In this document: positions 17,757 to 26,683 of the stretch, in pieces
How the letters are laid out: every line of letters begins with the position of its first letter
How positions within the stretch are numbered: position 1 is the stretch's first letter
From: an uncultured Pelagibacteraceae bacterium
Lineage (GTDB): Bacteria; Pseudomonadota; Alphaproteobacteria; Pelagibacterales; Pelagibacteraceae
DNA: 64,000 nucleotides
Direction of reading: 5' to 3'
Assembly: GCA_902628525.1 (NCBI GenBank)
Contig: CACOMZ010000002.1
Span: 29,372 to 93,371, forward strand
Notes under the pieces: generated by a model
What the model saw: the letters and a program-made list of their open reading frames with translations, nothing else
Databases searched by the model: none
Told to the model about the DNA's origin: nothing
Made by a program: the position numbers and the translations under genes

Positions 17757-18590
17757 TTATATTTTTTGTCTCAAACTATCTGCTTCAAAAACACCTAAAA
17801 CGTGAAAATCCTCACAATGCAGGCCCAGCTCTTCAAGAGATTTCTGAACTTTTGGATCTTCTATATGTCCATCCAAATCGCATAAGAAAAAATAAGAATC
17901 GAAACTATTTTTTTCTGGATAACTTTGTAGTTTAGTTAAATTTACACCATTGATAGCAAAGCCCCCTAGCGATTGATATAAAGCCGCTGGTTTACTTTTT
18001 AACTTGAACAAAAAAGAAGTTATATAAGTTTTATTTTTAAATTCCGGTTGTGAAATGTTTTTTCCCATTACTAAAAACCTTGTTAAATTTCCACTTTCAT
18101 TCTCTATATTTTTATTAATTACTTCTAATCCATAAATTTCAGCACTCAAAGCAGATGCGATTGCAGATTGTTTTTTATCTTTATTTTTTGAAATCATTTC
18201 AGCTGATCCAGCTGTGTCTGCTCTAATATGCTCTGTTAAATCGTTTTCTTTTATAAACTTTGAACATTGTGAAAGACCTTGTGCGTGAGAATATACCTCT
18301 TTTATTTCACTTAATTTTGCTCCAGGTTGGCCCAATAAATTGTGTTCGATTTTTTGAAAATGCTCTTTATAAATATTAAGTCTATGTTTAAATATTAAGT
18401 ATTCAATTCCAATATTTCCTGTAATTCTATTTGACTCTGGAATTATTATTTTACATTCCTGTTCTTCTGATGCTTTATTAAAACAATCATCAAAAGTTTT
18501 ACAGGGTAAAATCTCTGCTTTAGGATAAATTGAAAGCGCCGCTAAGTGCGAATATGCACCATATGTTCCTTGAAAATAAATTTTACTCAT
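17757..18590 (-). CDS. pheA: Prephenate dehydratase
   Basis: Converts prephenate to phenylpyruvate for phenylalanine. The catalytic domain starts IYFQGTYGAYSHLAAL, and the threonine-containing GNLTRFLVMG block follows. A C-terminal ACT domain (from about residue 190, LTKLQSYPEK) would bind phenylalanine. The monofunctional form has no chorismate mutase domain. The ATG at 18590 overlaps the kdsB stop as ATGA, which decides the start over the TTG one codon earlier. About 278 residues is usual. Confidence 0.94.
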   Translation of the reverse strand: MSKIYFQGTYGAYSHLAALSIYPKAEILPCKTFDDCFNKASEEQECKIIIPESNRITGNIGIEYLIFKHRLNIYKEHFQKIEHNLLGQPGAKLSEIKEVYSHAQGLSQCSKFIKENDLTEHIRADTAGSAEMISKNKDKKQSAIASALSAEIYGLEVINKNIENESGNLTRFLVMGKNISQPEFKNKTYITSFLFKLKSKPAALYQSLGGFAINGVNLTKLQSYPEKNSFDSYFFLCDLDGHIEDPKVQKSLEELGLHCEDFHVLGVFEADSLRQKI

Positions 18591-19321
18591 CAATTCTTAT
18601 ATTCCATTATTTTTTTTAAGGCCAGATAATCTTCCTGAGTATCTACTCCTATTGGAGAAGACTTTGCGAGTGATACATTTATATTAATATTATTATCTAA
18701 TGCCCTAAGTTGTTCTAATCTATTTTTAAGTTCATTTTTAGATTGTCTTAATTTTACAAATCTCTCAAGTGTATCTCTTGAGTAACAATATACTCCTATA
18801 TGATGATAAATATTATCAATCTTTTCAGATTTTCTTAAAAAAGATAATGCTCTTGAAAAATGATCCTCTTCTAAACTTTTTTCGGTAATTACTTTAACAA
18901 TACTTTCGTTATTGAGATAAGAATCGTCACTAATTATAGCAGCAAGAGTACCCAAATCAGAATAACTTTTTACCATTTTATCATTCAATTTTATTATATC
19001 AGCTGTGTTTATTGCTGGCTCGTCGCCTTGTAAATTCATAATGAAATCAACATCTTTAATATAAGATTTTTTAAGCGCTTCATGAATTCTATCGGTACCT
19101 GTTTTATGATTATTATGAGTTAAAATAGCATTAAAACCATTTCTTTTTACGTCATTAACAATTTCTTGGTCCTCAGTTGCTACAATAACTTGACCGATAT
19201 TTGCTTCTTCTGCTCTCTTAGCGACATGTGAAATAATTGACAAACCATTTATTTTCAACAAAGGTTTTCCAGGTAGTCTAGTAGCTGACATTCTTGAAGG
19301 TATAATTATTAAAGTTTTCAT
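18590..19321 (-). CDS. kdsB: 3-deoxy-manno-octulosonate cytidylyltransferase
   Basis: Activates KDO as CMP-KDO for lipid A/LPS inner core. The start is placed at MKTLIIIPSRMSATRLPGKPL, where family homology begins, rather than at the ORF start 11 codons upstream. Nucleotide-binding SRMSATRLPGKPL, the MNLQGDEPAI block and the substrate-binding HIGVYCYSRDTL region are all present. It shares an ATGA overlap with pheA downstream. With kdsD (24.4 kb) and lptBC it shows that the cell makes and exports KDO-containing LPS. Confidence 0.95.
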   Translation of the reverse strand: MKTLIIIPSRMSATRLPGKPLLKINGLSIISHVAKRAEEANIGQVIVATEDQEIVNDVKRNGFNAILTHNNHKTGTDRIHEALKKSYIKDVDFIMNLQGDEPAINTADIIKLNDKMVKSYSDLGTLAAIISDDSYLNNESIVKVITEKSLEEDHFSRALSFLRKSEKIDNIYHHIGVYCYSRDTLERFVKLRQSKNELKNRLEQLRALDNNININVSLAKSSPIGVDTQEDYLALKKIMEYKN

Positions 19322-19435
19322 TATTTTTTTCGAATTATTATACTTATTAAACAACTATAGAGGCAAATTTATACATTAAATTTTCTCTTTTTTTTAATTT
19401 ATCGTGTTATACGTTCATTATTAAACTTACAAAAT

Positions 19436-19975
19436 ATGGATTCTTTTGAAATTAACAAAATAGTTGCTGCAGTCTTAATGGTTGCCCTACTTGTCATTGG
19501 TATTGGCAAACTATCTGATGTTATATTTCACGTAGAAAAACCTAAAACTCCAGGATATTCAATTGAGGTTGAAACTTCAGCTACTATATCCACTACTAGT
19601 TCAAGTGAAGATAAAAAGGCAGTTGATATAGAAGCACTAATGGCGATGGGAGATGTTGCTCATGGAGAAAAAGTTTTTAAAAAATGTGCTGCATGTCACT
19701 CAATAGTTAAAGGTGGTAAAAATGCTATAGGTCCAGCTTTATACAATGTTGTTGGAAGAAAGATTGGAATAATTGAAGGTTATAAATATTCTAAGGCGTT
19801 GGCTGCTTATGATAAAGAATGGACATTTGAAGAACTAAATGGTTTTTTAATTAAACCGGCTAAATGGATTAAAGGAACAAAAATGGCTTATGCAGGTCTT
19901 AGAAAAGAAAAAGATAGGGCCTCTGTAATAAAATATCTAAATCAGAACTCAGATAGTCCAATACCACTACCTTAA
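19436..19975 (+). CDS. Membrane-anchored class I cytochrome c
   Basis: Electron-transfer protein tethered to the inner membrane and facing the periplasm. An N-terminal hydrophobic segment (about residues 8-28) acts as an uncleaved anchor. A Ser/Thr-rich linker follows, then a cytochrome c fold with heme motif CAACH (about residue 82-86) and the axial Met in GTKMAYAG. The fold resembles CycM/cytochrome c552 of alphaproteobacteria, which link the bc1 complex to oxidase. It stands between divergent kdsB and convergent argF, overlapping argF by 9 nt. Confidence 0.9.
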   Translation: MDSFEINKIVAAVLMVALLVIGIGKLSDVIFHVEKPKTPGYSIEVETSATISTTSSSEDKKAVDIEALMAMGDVAHGEKVFKKCAACHSIVKGGKNAIGPALYNVVGRKIGIIEGYKYSKALAAYDKEWTFEELNGFLIKPAKWIKGTKMAYAGLRKEKDRASVIKYLNQNSDSPIPLP

Positions 19976-20896
19976 TTTTCCAAAACAATATAGTAAAATA
20001 CTTTTTTGAACATGAACCCTATTCATTGCTTGTTGCCATACATGAGAATGTTTTCCTAAGAAAACTTCTTCAGAAACTTCATTACCTCGTGGCAAACAAT
20101 GCAAAAAGATACAATTTTTTTTAGCATTAGCAATTAACTTTTTGTTTATTTTAAAATTTTTAAATTCTTTTAATTTTTTTTTTTTATTAACTTTGTCATT
20201 TAAAGAAATTACTTTATCAGAAAAAATAACATCAGCACCTGATATAGCTTTTTTTGGATCATTAAAAATATAAATTTTTTTCTTATTATTTTTAACCCAA
20301 TTTCTAACTTCTCTTCCAGGCTCAAATTTTTTTGGACAACCAATACTTAATTTAAAGGAAAATTTAACCGAGGCAGCAATTAGACTATCTAAAACATTAT
20401 TTGAGTCTCCGATCCAACAAATATTTAATTTTGAAATATTTTTTTTCTTAATTTCTTCGACTGTAAAAATATCAGATAGAACTTGTGTTGGGTGAGATGA
20501 CGGACTTAATCCATTTATCAAAGGTATTGATAAATGTTTACTAAAATCCTCTATCTTTTTATCACTATCAGTTCTAATCATAAAACCATCACCATAAGTA
20601 GAGAGAATTTTTGCTGTGTCAGCAATACTTTCTCCACCTTGGCCAAGATGGAGTTCATTTGAACGTAAAGTTAAAGTCCCTCCCCCCAGTTGCTTTATTG
20701 CCAAATAAAAACTAACTCTCGTTCTTAAGCTAGCCTTTTCAAACATTTGTATCAAAATCTTACCTTTTAGAGGTGCTCCTTTATCAACCTCAAGTGTACT
20801 CAATTTTTTTCTTAGAGTTTTTCTTTTTTGAGCATCAACAATAATCTTTCTAAGATCTTTAGCAGATATATCTTTTAAATTTATAAAATGTTTCAT
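19967..20896 (-). CDS. argF: Ornithine carbamoyltransferase (with altered substrate motifs)
   Basis: Makes citrulline from ornithine and carbamoyl phosphate. The 309-residue length fits. Carbamoyl-phosphate motifs read SLRTR (usual STRTR), HPTQ and HCLPRG. The ornithine-binding loop that is normally DxxxSMG reads DKVISLN, so Asp and Ser are kept while Met-Gly is changed. Placement 1 nt from argD in a two-gene operon supports arginine biosynthesis. Because this window also has argJ, acetyl is removed before this step, so ornithine rather than acetylornithine is the expected substrate. Confidence 0.9.
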   Translation of the reverse strand: MKHFINLKDISAKDLRKIIVDAQKRKTLRKKLSTLEVDKGAPLKGKILIQMFEKASLRTRVSFYLAIKQLGGGTLTLRSNELHLGQGGESIADTAKILSTYGDGFMIRTDSDKKIEDFSKHLSIPLINGLSPSSHPTQVLSDIFTVEEIKKKNISKLNICWIGDSNNVLDSLIAASVKFSFKLSIGCPKKFEPGREVRNWVKNNKKKIYIFNDPKKAISGADVIFSDKVISLNDKVNKKKKLKEFKNFKINKKLIANAKKNCIFLHCLPRGNEVSEEVFLGKHSHVWQQAMNRVHVQKSILLYCFGKLR

Positions 20897-20897
20897 G

Positions 20898-22076
20898 TTA
20901 TTTCAACTCTGAGCATACTTTTTCGATAATTTTTAATGCTTTGTCTATTTCAGCTTTTTTAACATTTAATGGAGGCAAAATACGAATTACATTTTCTGCC
21001 GCACGAATAGTCAATAACTTGTTGTCCATTAATTTTTTAATAAATAGGACTTGATCATTAAAAACTTTTATTCCAATTAAAAGCCCTCTTCCTCTAATTT
21101 CTTCGATAATTTTTGGGTATTTATTTTTAATTTTGTAAAGATTTGATAAAAAATATCTAGAAGATTTTTTAATATTATTTAAAAATTTTTTATCTGATAC
21201 AATATCCATAACTGTATTTCCTACAGCCATTGCCAGAGGATTTCCTCCAAAAGTTGACCCATGTGTCCCTGCAGTCATTCCTCTTGCAACTTTTTTATTC
21301 ATAAGAACGGCACCAATTGGAAACCCTCCTCCTATACCTTTGGCAATAGGAACTATATCTGGTATTACTTTCGATTTTTCGAATGCAAAAAAATCACCAC
21401 TACGGCCTATACCACATTGAACTTCGTCCAAAATTAATAAAATTTTTTTTTTCTTACAAATTTTTTTTAGATACCTTAAACATTTATCAGGTATAACTTT
21501 AATACCTCCCTCACCTAGTATTGTCTCAACCATTATTGCTGCCGTATTCTTTTTTATTTTACTTTTTATATTTGGAAATCTAGGTTTTGAATCTCTAAAA
21601 ATAATATGATCAAAACCAGGAACTTTTGGTCCAAAACCTTCAATCATTTTTTTTGAACCGCTTGCATAAATTGCAGCAAGTGTTCTTCCATGAAATGAAT
21701 TTTTTATACATAAAATTCTATTTTTATTGGGTTTCCCAATAGAATAAAAATATCTTCTAGCTACTTTTATAGCTGCTTCTGTAGCCTCAGCACCGCTATT
21801 TTGAAACATTACATAATCCGCAAATGTTTTTTTGCATATATTTCTAGCCAATTTTTCACCCTCTGGAATTTGAAAAGCATTTGAAACATGCCAAAGTTTT
21901 TTTGATTGATCTTTTATAGCTTTTACTAGCTTAGGATGCGAATGACCTAAGGAATTAACAGCTATTCCCTGAACAAAATCTAAATATTTATCATTCTTTG
22001 AAGAGTATAAATAACTACCTCTTCCGTACTTAAAAGAAATTTTTTTTCTATTATAATTTTTTGCCAAATAGCTCAT
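20898..22076 (-). CDS. argD: Acetylornithine aminotransferase
   Basis: PLP-dependent class III aminotransferase converting N-acetylglutamate semialdehyde to N-acetylornithine, and possibly serving in the succinyl-DAP step as in E. coli. The 392-residue protein has GIAVNSLGHSHP near the start, NSGAEATEAAIKVAR, DEVQCGIGRSGDFFAFE and the PLP lysine in IAKGIGGGFPIGA. It is first in the argD-argF operon. No separate dapC is seen near dapD/dapE, which fits a dual role (inference). Confidence 0.93.
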   Translation of the reverse strand: MSYLAKNYNRKKISFKYGRGSYLYSSKNDKYLDFVQGIAVNSLGHSHPKLVKAIKDQSKKLWHVSNAFQIPEGEKLARNICKKTFADYVMFQNSGAEATEAAIKVARRYFYSIGKPNKNRILCIKNSFHGRTLAAIYASGSKKMIEGFGPKVPGFDHIIFRDSKPRFPNIKSKIKKNTAAIMVETILGEGGIKVIPDKCLRYLKKICKKKKILLILDEVQCGIGRSGDFFAFEKSKVIPDIVPIAKGIGGGFPIGAVLMNKKVARGMTAGTHGSTFGGNPLAMAVGNTVMDIVSDKKFLNNIKKSSRYFLSNLYKIKNKYPKIIEEIRGRGLLIGIKVFNDQVLFIKKLMDNKLLTIRAAENVIRILPPLNVKKAEIDKALKIIEKVCSELK

Positions 22077-22246
22077 AAATTTAATTTGTTTTTATAAATT
22101 TTAATAATTAGATACAAGTTATGATTGAAATATATATTGCCCATATTTTTCTTAATTTTGTTGATAACTCTAATATTTTGATTGTTTAATTTAAATTTAT
22201 ATCAGTATATTGTTGTTTTTGACAAATAGCATACTAAATATTGATT

Positions 22247-22741
22247 ATGAGTTGGACAGAGGAAAAGGTTAATAAATTAAAAGAGCTTTGGGGAAAGGGT
22301 AATACAGCAAGTCAAATTGCTGAAATTATCGGAGGCATAAGTAGAAATGCAGTTATTGGTAAGGCACATAGACTTAATTTATCAGCAAAAATTAAAACCA
22401 GAACTGCCACATCAAGCCAAAATTTTGAAAACACGATTGATCAAAAAAATATAAAAGCAAAAAGAGGACGTAGGAGTAAATTTAAATCATTAATTATTGA
22501 AAAAGACTTTGAACCTGAAAATCCTAAACAATTAGAAGAGCTAGATGAAAATTCTTGTAAATGGCCTATAGGTCATCCTGACGAAAAATCATTTTATTTT
22601 TGTGGTAGATCTTCTCTTAAAGATTTTTCCTATTGTAAATTACATTTACTTTATGCTTATCAGCCTAAAGGTAAGAAAGAAGATGTAACCGATAAAGATG
22701 AAGTGCCAGATTTTATAGAGAAAAAAATTCAATCAGCTTAA
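22247..22741 (+). CDS. gcrA: GcrA family cell cycle regulator
   Basis: Alphaproteobacterial transcription factor that in Caulobacter works with sigma70 RNA polymerase at GANTC-methylated promoters. The start MSWTEEKVNKLKELWGKG at 22247 (ATG) is preferred to the TTG two codons earlier. The helix-turn-helix part ends GGISRNAVIGKAHRLNLS. The C-terminal Cys block CKWPIGHPDEKSFYFCGR...YCKLH is conserved. A Lys-rich linker joins the two. The 170-nt gap upstream, shared with divergent argD, holds no other gene that I can see. Confidence 0.92.
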   Translation: MSWTEEKVNKLKELWGKGNTASQIAEIIGGISRNAVIGKAHRLNLSAKIKTRTATSSQNFENTIDQKNIKAKRGRRSKFKSLIIEKDFEPENPKQLEELDENSCKWPIGHPDEKSFYFCGRSSLKDFSYCKLHLLYAYQPKGKKEDVTDKDEVPDFIEKKIQSA

Positions 22742-22744
22742 TTT

Positions 22745-23731
22745 TTAGCTAGATTTTATATTTAAGTTATTGTCAGAATTATATTTTTCAGTTGAAAATT
22801 GCCCACCTTCTCTCCACATATAACAATATTTTTTTACTTCTTTATCAAAATATCTCAAGCTAGGTACTCCAATATCTAAATTTGTTTTATATTTTCCTGA
22901 TGGAATATTGTCATATTTTAGAAGTTTCAATTGATCTCTTGTCAGTAAAGGTTTGGGCATAATTTCAAAAAATCTGGCAGACAACTCGGCAATTGGTAAA
23001 GGTAATGGTAATAAAATTCGCTTTTTATTAATCAAATCTAACAATTTTTTTATAATTTCTCTAAATGTTATAATTTCAGGACCAACACATTCAATAATCT
23101 TTGAATAAACATTATTAGAAATTACGTGCTGAATTATATCGGTTAAATCAGAACAATGTATCGGTGCAAATTTGGTTGCCCCTTCATAATAAAGTGGAAA
23201 TATCGGAAGTCTATTTAATAATGTCATGAAATTAGTTGTAAAATTATCATCCACTGAATACACCACAGATGGTCTCAAAATTGTTGCTAATGGAAAATTT
23301 TTCAAGACCATATTCTCACCTTCTAATTTACTTAAAGCATACTTAGAGTCTTTTGCATCATTAATTCCAAGGGCAGATAAATGAATAAAATGTTTTATAT
23401 TATATTCTTTACAAAGCTTTGCTAGTAATGATGGAAAGATAGTATGAATATTAGAAAATGTGTTACCTTTTTTTTCCTCGTATAATATCCCAACAAAATT
23501 TATACAGATCTCAGCTTTTTTAAAAAGGGCTCTAATTTTTTTTTCATCAAAAATATTGGCCTCAACTATATCTATAAAACCTGCATTAGCTTGGGTTTTT
23601 ATTATATAGCTTTTTTGATGGGTATTCCTAGTTACAACTGTAACCTTATAATTGCTCTTGGTAAGTTTTCTTATTAAGTTTCTACCAATTTGACCACTAC
23701 CACCAAAAATTAGACAATTTTTTGCTTTCAT
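22745..23731 (-). CDS. NAD-dependent epimerase/dehydratase family protein, NDUFA9-like
   Basis: Atypical short-chain dehydrogenase related to the complex I accessory subunit NDUFA9/39 kDa. The start is placed at MKAKNCLIFGGSGQIGRNL, which opens the Rossmann fold with GGSGQIG. The middle reads HLSALGINDAKDSKYALSKLEGE and RPSVVYSVDDNFTTNF, both typical of the alphaproteobacterial complex I NAD(P)H-binding group. The usual YxxxK dyad appears as YALSK. It is divergent from rnd. A role in complex I assembly or ubiquinone metabolism is inferred from the family. Confidence 0.82.
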   Translation of the reverse strand: MKAKNCLIFGGSGQIGRNLIRKLTKSNYKVTVVTRNTHQKSYIIKTQANAGFIDIVEANIFDEKKIRALFKKAEICINFVGILYEEKKGNTFSNIHTIFPSLLAKLCKEYNIKHFIHLSALGINDAKDSKYALSKLEGENMVLKNFPLATILRPSVVYSVDDNFTTNFMTLLNRLPIFPLYYEGATKFAPIHCSDLTDIIQHVISNNVYSKIIECVGPEIITFREIIKKLLDLINKKRILLPLPLPIAELSARFFEIMPKPLLTRDQLKLLKYDNIPSGKYKTNLDIGVPSLRYFDKEVKKYCYMWREGGQFSTEKYNSDNNLNIKSS

Positions 23732-23747
23732 ATATATATGTTTAAAA

Positions 23748-24359
23748 ATGAACAATAATATTCAACTTCACAAAAATGATCTACCAGATGATTTAAATTT
23801 AGGCAATACTATAGCTGTTGACGGAGAATTTATGGGTCTTAATGTAAGAAGAGATCCTTTGTGCTTAATTCAAATATCCTCAGGAATTTCGGATGCACAT
23901 ATAATACAATTTGATAGAAACAAATATAACGCACCAAATTTAGTAAAATTATTAAGCAATGAAAAAATAATAAAAATTTTTCATTATGGAAGAGCAGATA
24001 TCGCTTACATTAAATATTATTTAAAAACTGATACAAACAATATATTAGATACAAAAATTGCTTCAAAACTTGCAAGATCTTATTCTGATAATCACTCATT
24101 GAAAACTTTAATTAAAGAATTTATTAATATTGATATTAGCAAACAATTTCAAAACTCAGATTTTGGTGGTGAATTAACACCTGCTCAACTTAAATATTGT
24201 GCCAATGACGTAATATATTTACATAAGATCCACGATGAACTAAATAAAATATTAGAACGAGAGAATAGAGTTCATTTATACAAAGATTGTTTAAAGTTTT
24301 TAAAAACCAGGGTTGATCTTGATTTAGCTTTATTCAAGGACGATATTTGGTCACACTAA
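23748..24359 (+). CDS. Ribonuclease D-like 3'-5' exonuclease (short form)
   Basis: DEDD-family exonuclease of 203 residues, about half the length of E. coli RNase D because the HRDC domains are absent. Visible motifs are AVDGEFMGLNVRRDPLCLIQIS (DxE), FHYGRADIAYI (Exo II) and the Exo III block ending YCANDVIYLHKIHDEL. The short form is common in alphaproteobacteria, where it precedes kdsD/lptC genes. It is predicted to trim RNA 3' ends; substrate unknown. Confidence 0.88.
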   Translation: MNNNIQLHKNDLPDDLNLGNTIAVDGEFMGLNVRRDPLCLIQISSGISDAHIIQFDRNKYNAPNLVKLLSNEKIIKIFHYGRADIAYIKYYLKTDTNNILDTKIASKLARSYSDNHSLKTLIKEFINIDISKQFQNSDFGGELTPAQLKYCANDVIYLHKIHDELNKILERENRVHLYKDCLKFLKTRVDLDLALFKDDIWSH

Positions 24360-24361
24360 TC

Positions 24362-25327
24362 ATGAATAAAAAGTTTGTATCTACAGCCAAAAATGTAATT
24401 AACCTTGAAATAATCGCATTAAAAAAATTAAAAAATAGTTTAAATGATAACTTTAACAAAGCTGTTATTAAAATCGCCCATTGTCAATCTAAAGTAATTT
24501 TATGTGGAGTTGGCAAAAGTGGATTAATCGCATCTAAAATTGCAGCTACGCTTGCATCAGTAGGTACACCTGCGTTTAATTTAGCTGCTAGTGAAGCTTC
24601 ACATGGTGATCTTGGAATGATATCAAAAAATGATATTTTAATTCTTATTAGTAACTCTGGACAAACAAATGAGCTCAAAAATATTATTCAATATGCTAAT
24701 AGAAATAAAATCTTTCTTATAGGAGTCGTTTCAAAAAGAGATTCTATTTTATATAAAGCATCTGACATAAAACTTCTAATTCCAAAAGTTGTTGAGGCTG
24801 AAGGTATTATTCCTACAGCTAGTACAACCTCTCAGTTAGCTTTAGGCGATGCATTAGCGATTTGCTCTATGAAGTATAAAAAATTTGGAAAACTTGATTT
24901 TAAAAAACTTCATCCTGCAGGAAGTTTAGGAGCAAAGCTTAAAACAGTTGAGGATATAATGATAACAGGAAATAAAATACCATTTGTAAAAGAAAATTTA
25001 AAAATGAATTTAGCTCTTAAAATATTAACTAAAAAAAAATTGGGTATATTGATTGTTTTAAATAAAAAAAATGAAACTATTGGAATTATAACTGATGGAC
25101 AAATAAGAAGATTTACGGAAAAAAATTCAAATTTTCAATCACTACCTGTAAAAAAAATAATGACAAAAATGCCAATTTCTATTGAAAAAAACGAACTAGC
25201 AGCTAAAGCACTTTCGCTAATGAATAATAAGAAAATTACATCTCTTTTAGTTAGTAGGAAAGAAAATCCTCAAAAAACTATCGGTGTTATACACATCCAT
25301 ACAATTTTACAATCTAATATTTCATAA
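24362..25327 (+). CDS. kdsD: Arabinose-5-phosphate isomerase
   Basis: Interconverts ribulose-5-P and arabinose-5-P, the first step to KDO. The ATG at 24362 follows the rnd stop by 2 nt; the TTG in the track five codons earlier is not needed. About 321 residues: an SIS domain (GVGKSGLIASKIAATLAS, ISNSGQTNELKN, PTASTTSQLALGDALA) followed by two CBS domains (LGILIVLNKKNETIGIITDG, then ITSLLVSRKENP). It heads a run with lptC and lptB, matching the E. coli kds-lpt grouping. Confidence 0.95.
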   Translation: MNKKFVSTAKNVINLEIIALKKLKNSLNDNFNKAVIKIAHCQSKVILCGVGKSGLIASKIAATLASVGTPAFNLAASEASHGDLGMISKNDILILISNSGQTNELKNIIQYANRNKIFLIGVVSKRDSILYKASDIKLLIPKVVEAEGIIPTASTTSQLALGDALAICSMKYKKFGKLDFKKLHPAGSLGAKLKTVEDIMITGNKIPFVKENLKMNLALKILTKKKLGILIVLNKKNETIGIITDGQIRRFTEKNSNFQSLPVKKIMTKMPISIEKNELAAKALSLMNNKKITSLLVSRKENPQKTIGVIHIHTILQSNIS

Positions 25328-25900
25328 ATGGAAATTAAAAAATTTGCAAAAATTTTTTTTATTTTTCTAATATTGTTAATTTCATTCAGTATTATTTATT
25401 TTAAATTTTTTAAGAATAAAAGTGACGTAATCGTTAATAATGACAAAGAAGATATAAATTATAACTCTAATATTTTGGAGGATATTGAGTATAATACAAA
25501 AGATAAGGATGGTAATGAATATTTAATAAAAGCACTACAAGGAGAGATAGATTTTTCGAATCCAAATATTTTATTTCTTACGAACGTGAATGCGTTTGTT
25601 AAACTGAATACTTCAGAAATAGTAACCATTGTATCTGATTATGGAAAATATAATTCTGAAAATAATGATACTATTTTTTCAAAAAATGTAATAGTAGACT
25701 ATTTAGATAATAAAATTACAGCTGAATATTTAGATTTTTCTTTAGAAAAAAATTTTATGTTAATTTCAAAAAACGTGATTTATAGCAATCCTGAAAATAC
25801 TTTATCAGCTGATGTAGTTGAAATAGACATTAAAACTAGAGATACTAAAATATTCATGTATGAAAAAGAAAAAAAAGTAAATATAAAAAGTAATAAATAA
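25328..25900 (+). CDS. lptC: LPS export periplasmic protein LptC
   Basis: Bitopic inner-membrane protein passing LPS from LptBFG towards LptA. The 190-residue protein has one N-terminal membrane segment (about 8-27) followed by a beta-rich OstA/LptC domain (YNTKDKDGNEYLIKALQGEID, then NVNAFVKLN). Start and end abut kdsD and lptB with no gaps. No separate lptA/ostA lies between lptC and lptB as in E. coli. The C-terminal part is only long enough for one LptC-like domain. Confidence 0.85.
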   Translation: MEIKKFAKIFFIFLILLISFSIIYFKFFKNKSDVIVNNDKEDINYNSNILEDIEYNTKDKDGNEYLIKALQGEIDFSNPNILFLTNVNAFVKLNTSEIVTIVSDYGKYNSENNDTIFSKNVIVDYLDNKITAEYLDFSLEKNFMLISKNVIYSNPENTLSADVVEIDIKTRDTKIFMYEKEKKVNIKSNK

Positions 25901-26677
25901 ATGGCTGTAATAAAAAAATTTAGAATTAAATCTTTTAAAAATAATATTCCTATAATTGAGTTTAATAATATTTCTCTTTCCTATGGAAATAGATTAATTC
26001 TAGATAATCTAAATTTTAAAATAAATGAGGGTCAAATTTTTGGTATGTTAGGACCTAATGGAGTAGGAAAATCTACTATATTTAATTTAATCACAGGGTT
26101 AATAAGCCCGAATAATGGAACAATAAAAATTATGGATCAAGATGTAACTAAATATCCAATCTACCTTAGAACCAAAAAGTTTAAAGTGGGTTACGTTCCC
26201 CAATATGGAGGATTTTTTAATGATCTTACACTCCATGATAATTTGAAAGCAATTAGTGAAATTGTAATTGAAAATAAAAATTATAGATCAGAAAGAATTA
26301 ATTATTTGATTTCAAAGTTTGAGCTAGACAATTTAAAAGATATAAAAGCTAAATTTTTATCAGGTGGACAAAAAAAAAAATTAATAATTTCACTATCTTT
26401 ATTAAGTGAACCCAAGGTTCTTTTATTAGATGAATGTTTTGCGGCACTAGACGTATTAACGATCAAAATGCTTCAAGAAATAATAGTCAACTTACAAAAT
26501 GAAAACAGAATTACAATTTGTATATGTGATCACATTGCCTCCTCACTTCTTCAAGTCGTTGACTCAGCTATGATTTTAAGTAATGGAAAAATTGTTGCAA
26601 AAGATACTCCTAATAATCTTGTTAACAATATTAATGCTAAGAACGCATACTTTGGTGACAACTTTAAGTTTAACTAA
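25901..26677 (+). CDS. lptB: LPS export ABC transporter ATP-binding protein LptB
   Basis: ATPase that powers extraction of LPS from the inner membrane with LptF/LptG. The 258-residue protein has Walker A GPNGVGKST, the Q-loop in GYVPQYGGFFNDLTL, signature LSGGQKKK and Walker B LLLDECFAALD. The usual EPFAG after Walker B reads ECFAA. N-terminal residues 1-17 extend slightly beyond typical LptB. Context after lptC supports LptB over a generic branched-chain amino acid ATPase. Confidence 0.93.
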   Translation: MAVIKKFRIKSFKNNIPIIEFNNISLSYGNRLILDNLNFKINEGQIFGMLGPNGVGKSTIFNLITGLISPNNGTIKIMDQDVTKYPIYLRTKKFKVGYVPQYGGFFNDLTLHDNLKAISEIVIENKNYRSERINYLISKFELDNLKDIKAKFLSGGQKKKLIISLSLLSEPKVLLLDECFAALDVLTIKMLQEIIVNLQNENRITICICDHIASSLLQVVDSAMILSNGKIVAKDTPNNLVNNINAKNAYFGDNFKFN

Positions 26678-26683
26678 ATGTAA

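Noticed and set aside
22112-22190. Short plus-strand ORF of about 22 codons in the gap before gcrA
   Set aside because: No overlap with neighbours, no ribosome binding site and no recognisable feature; likely chance in AT-rich spacer.
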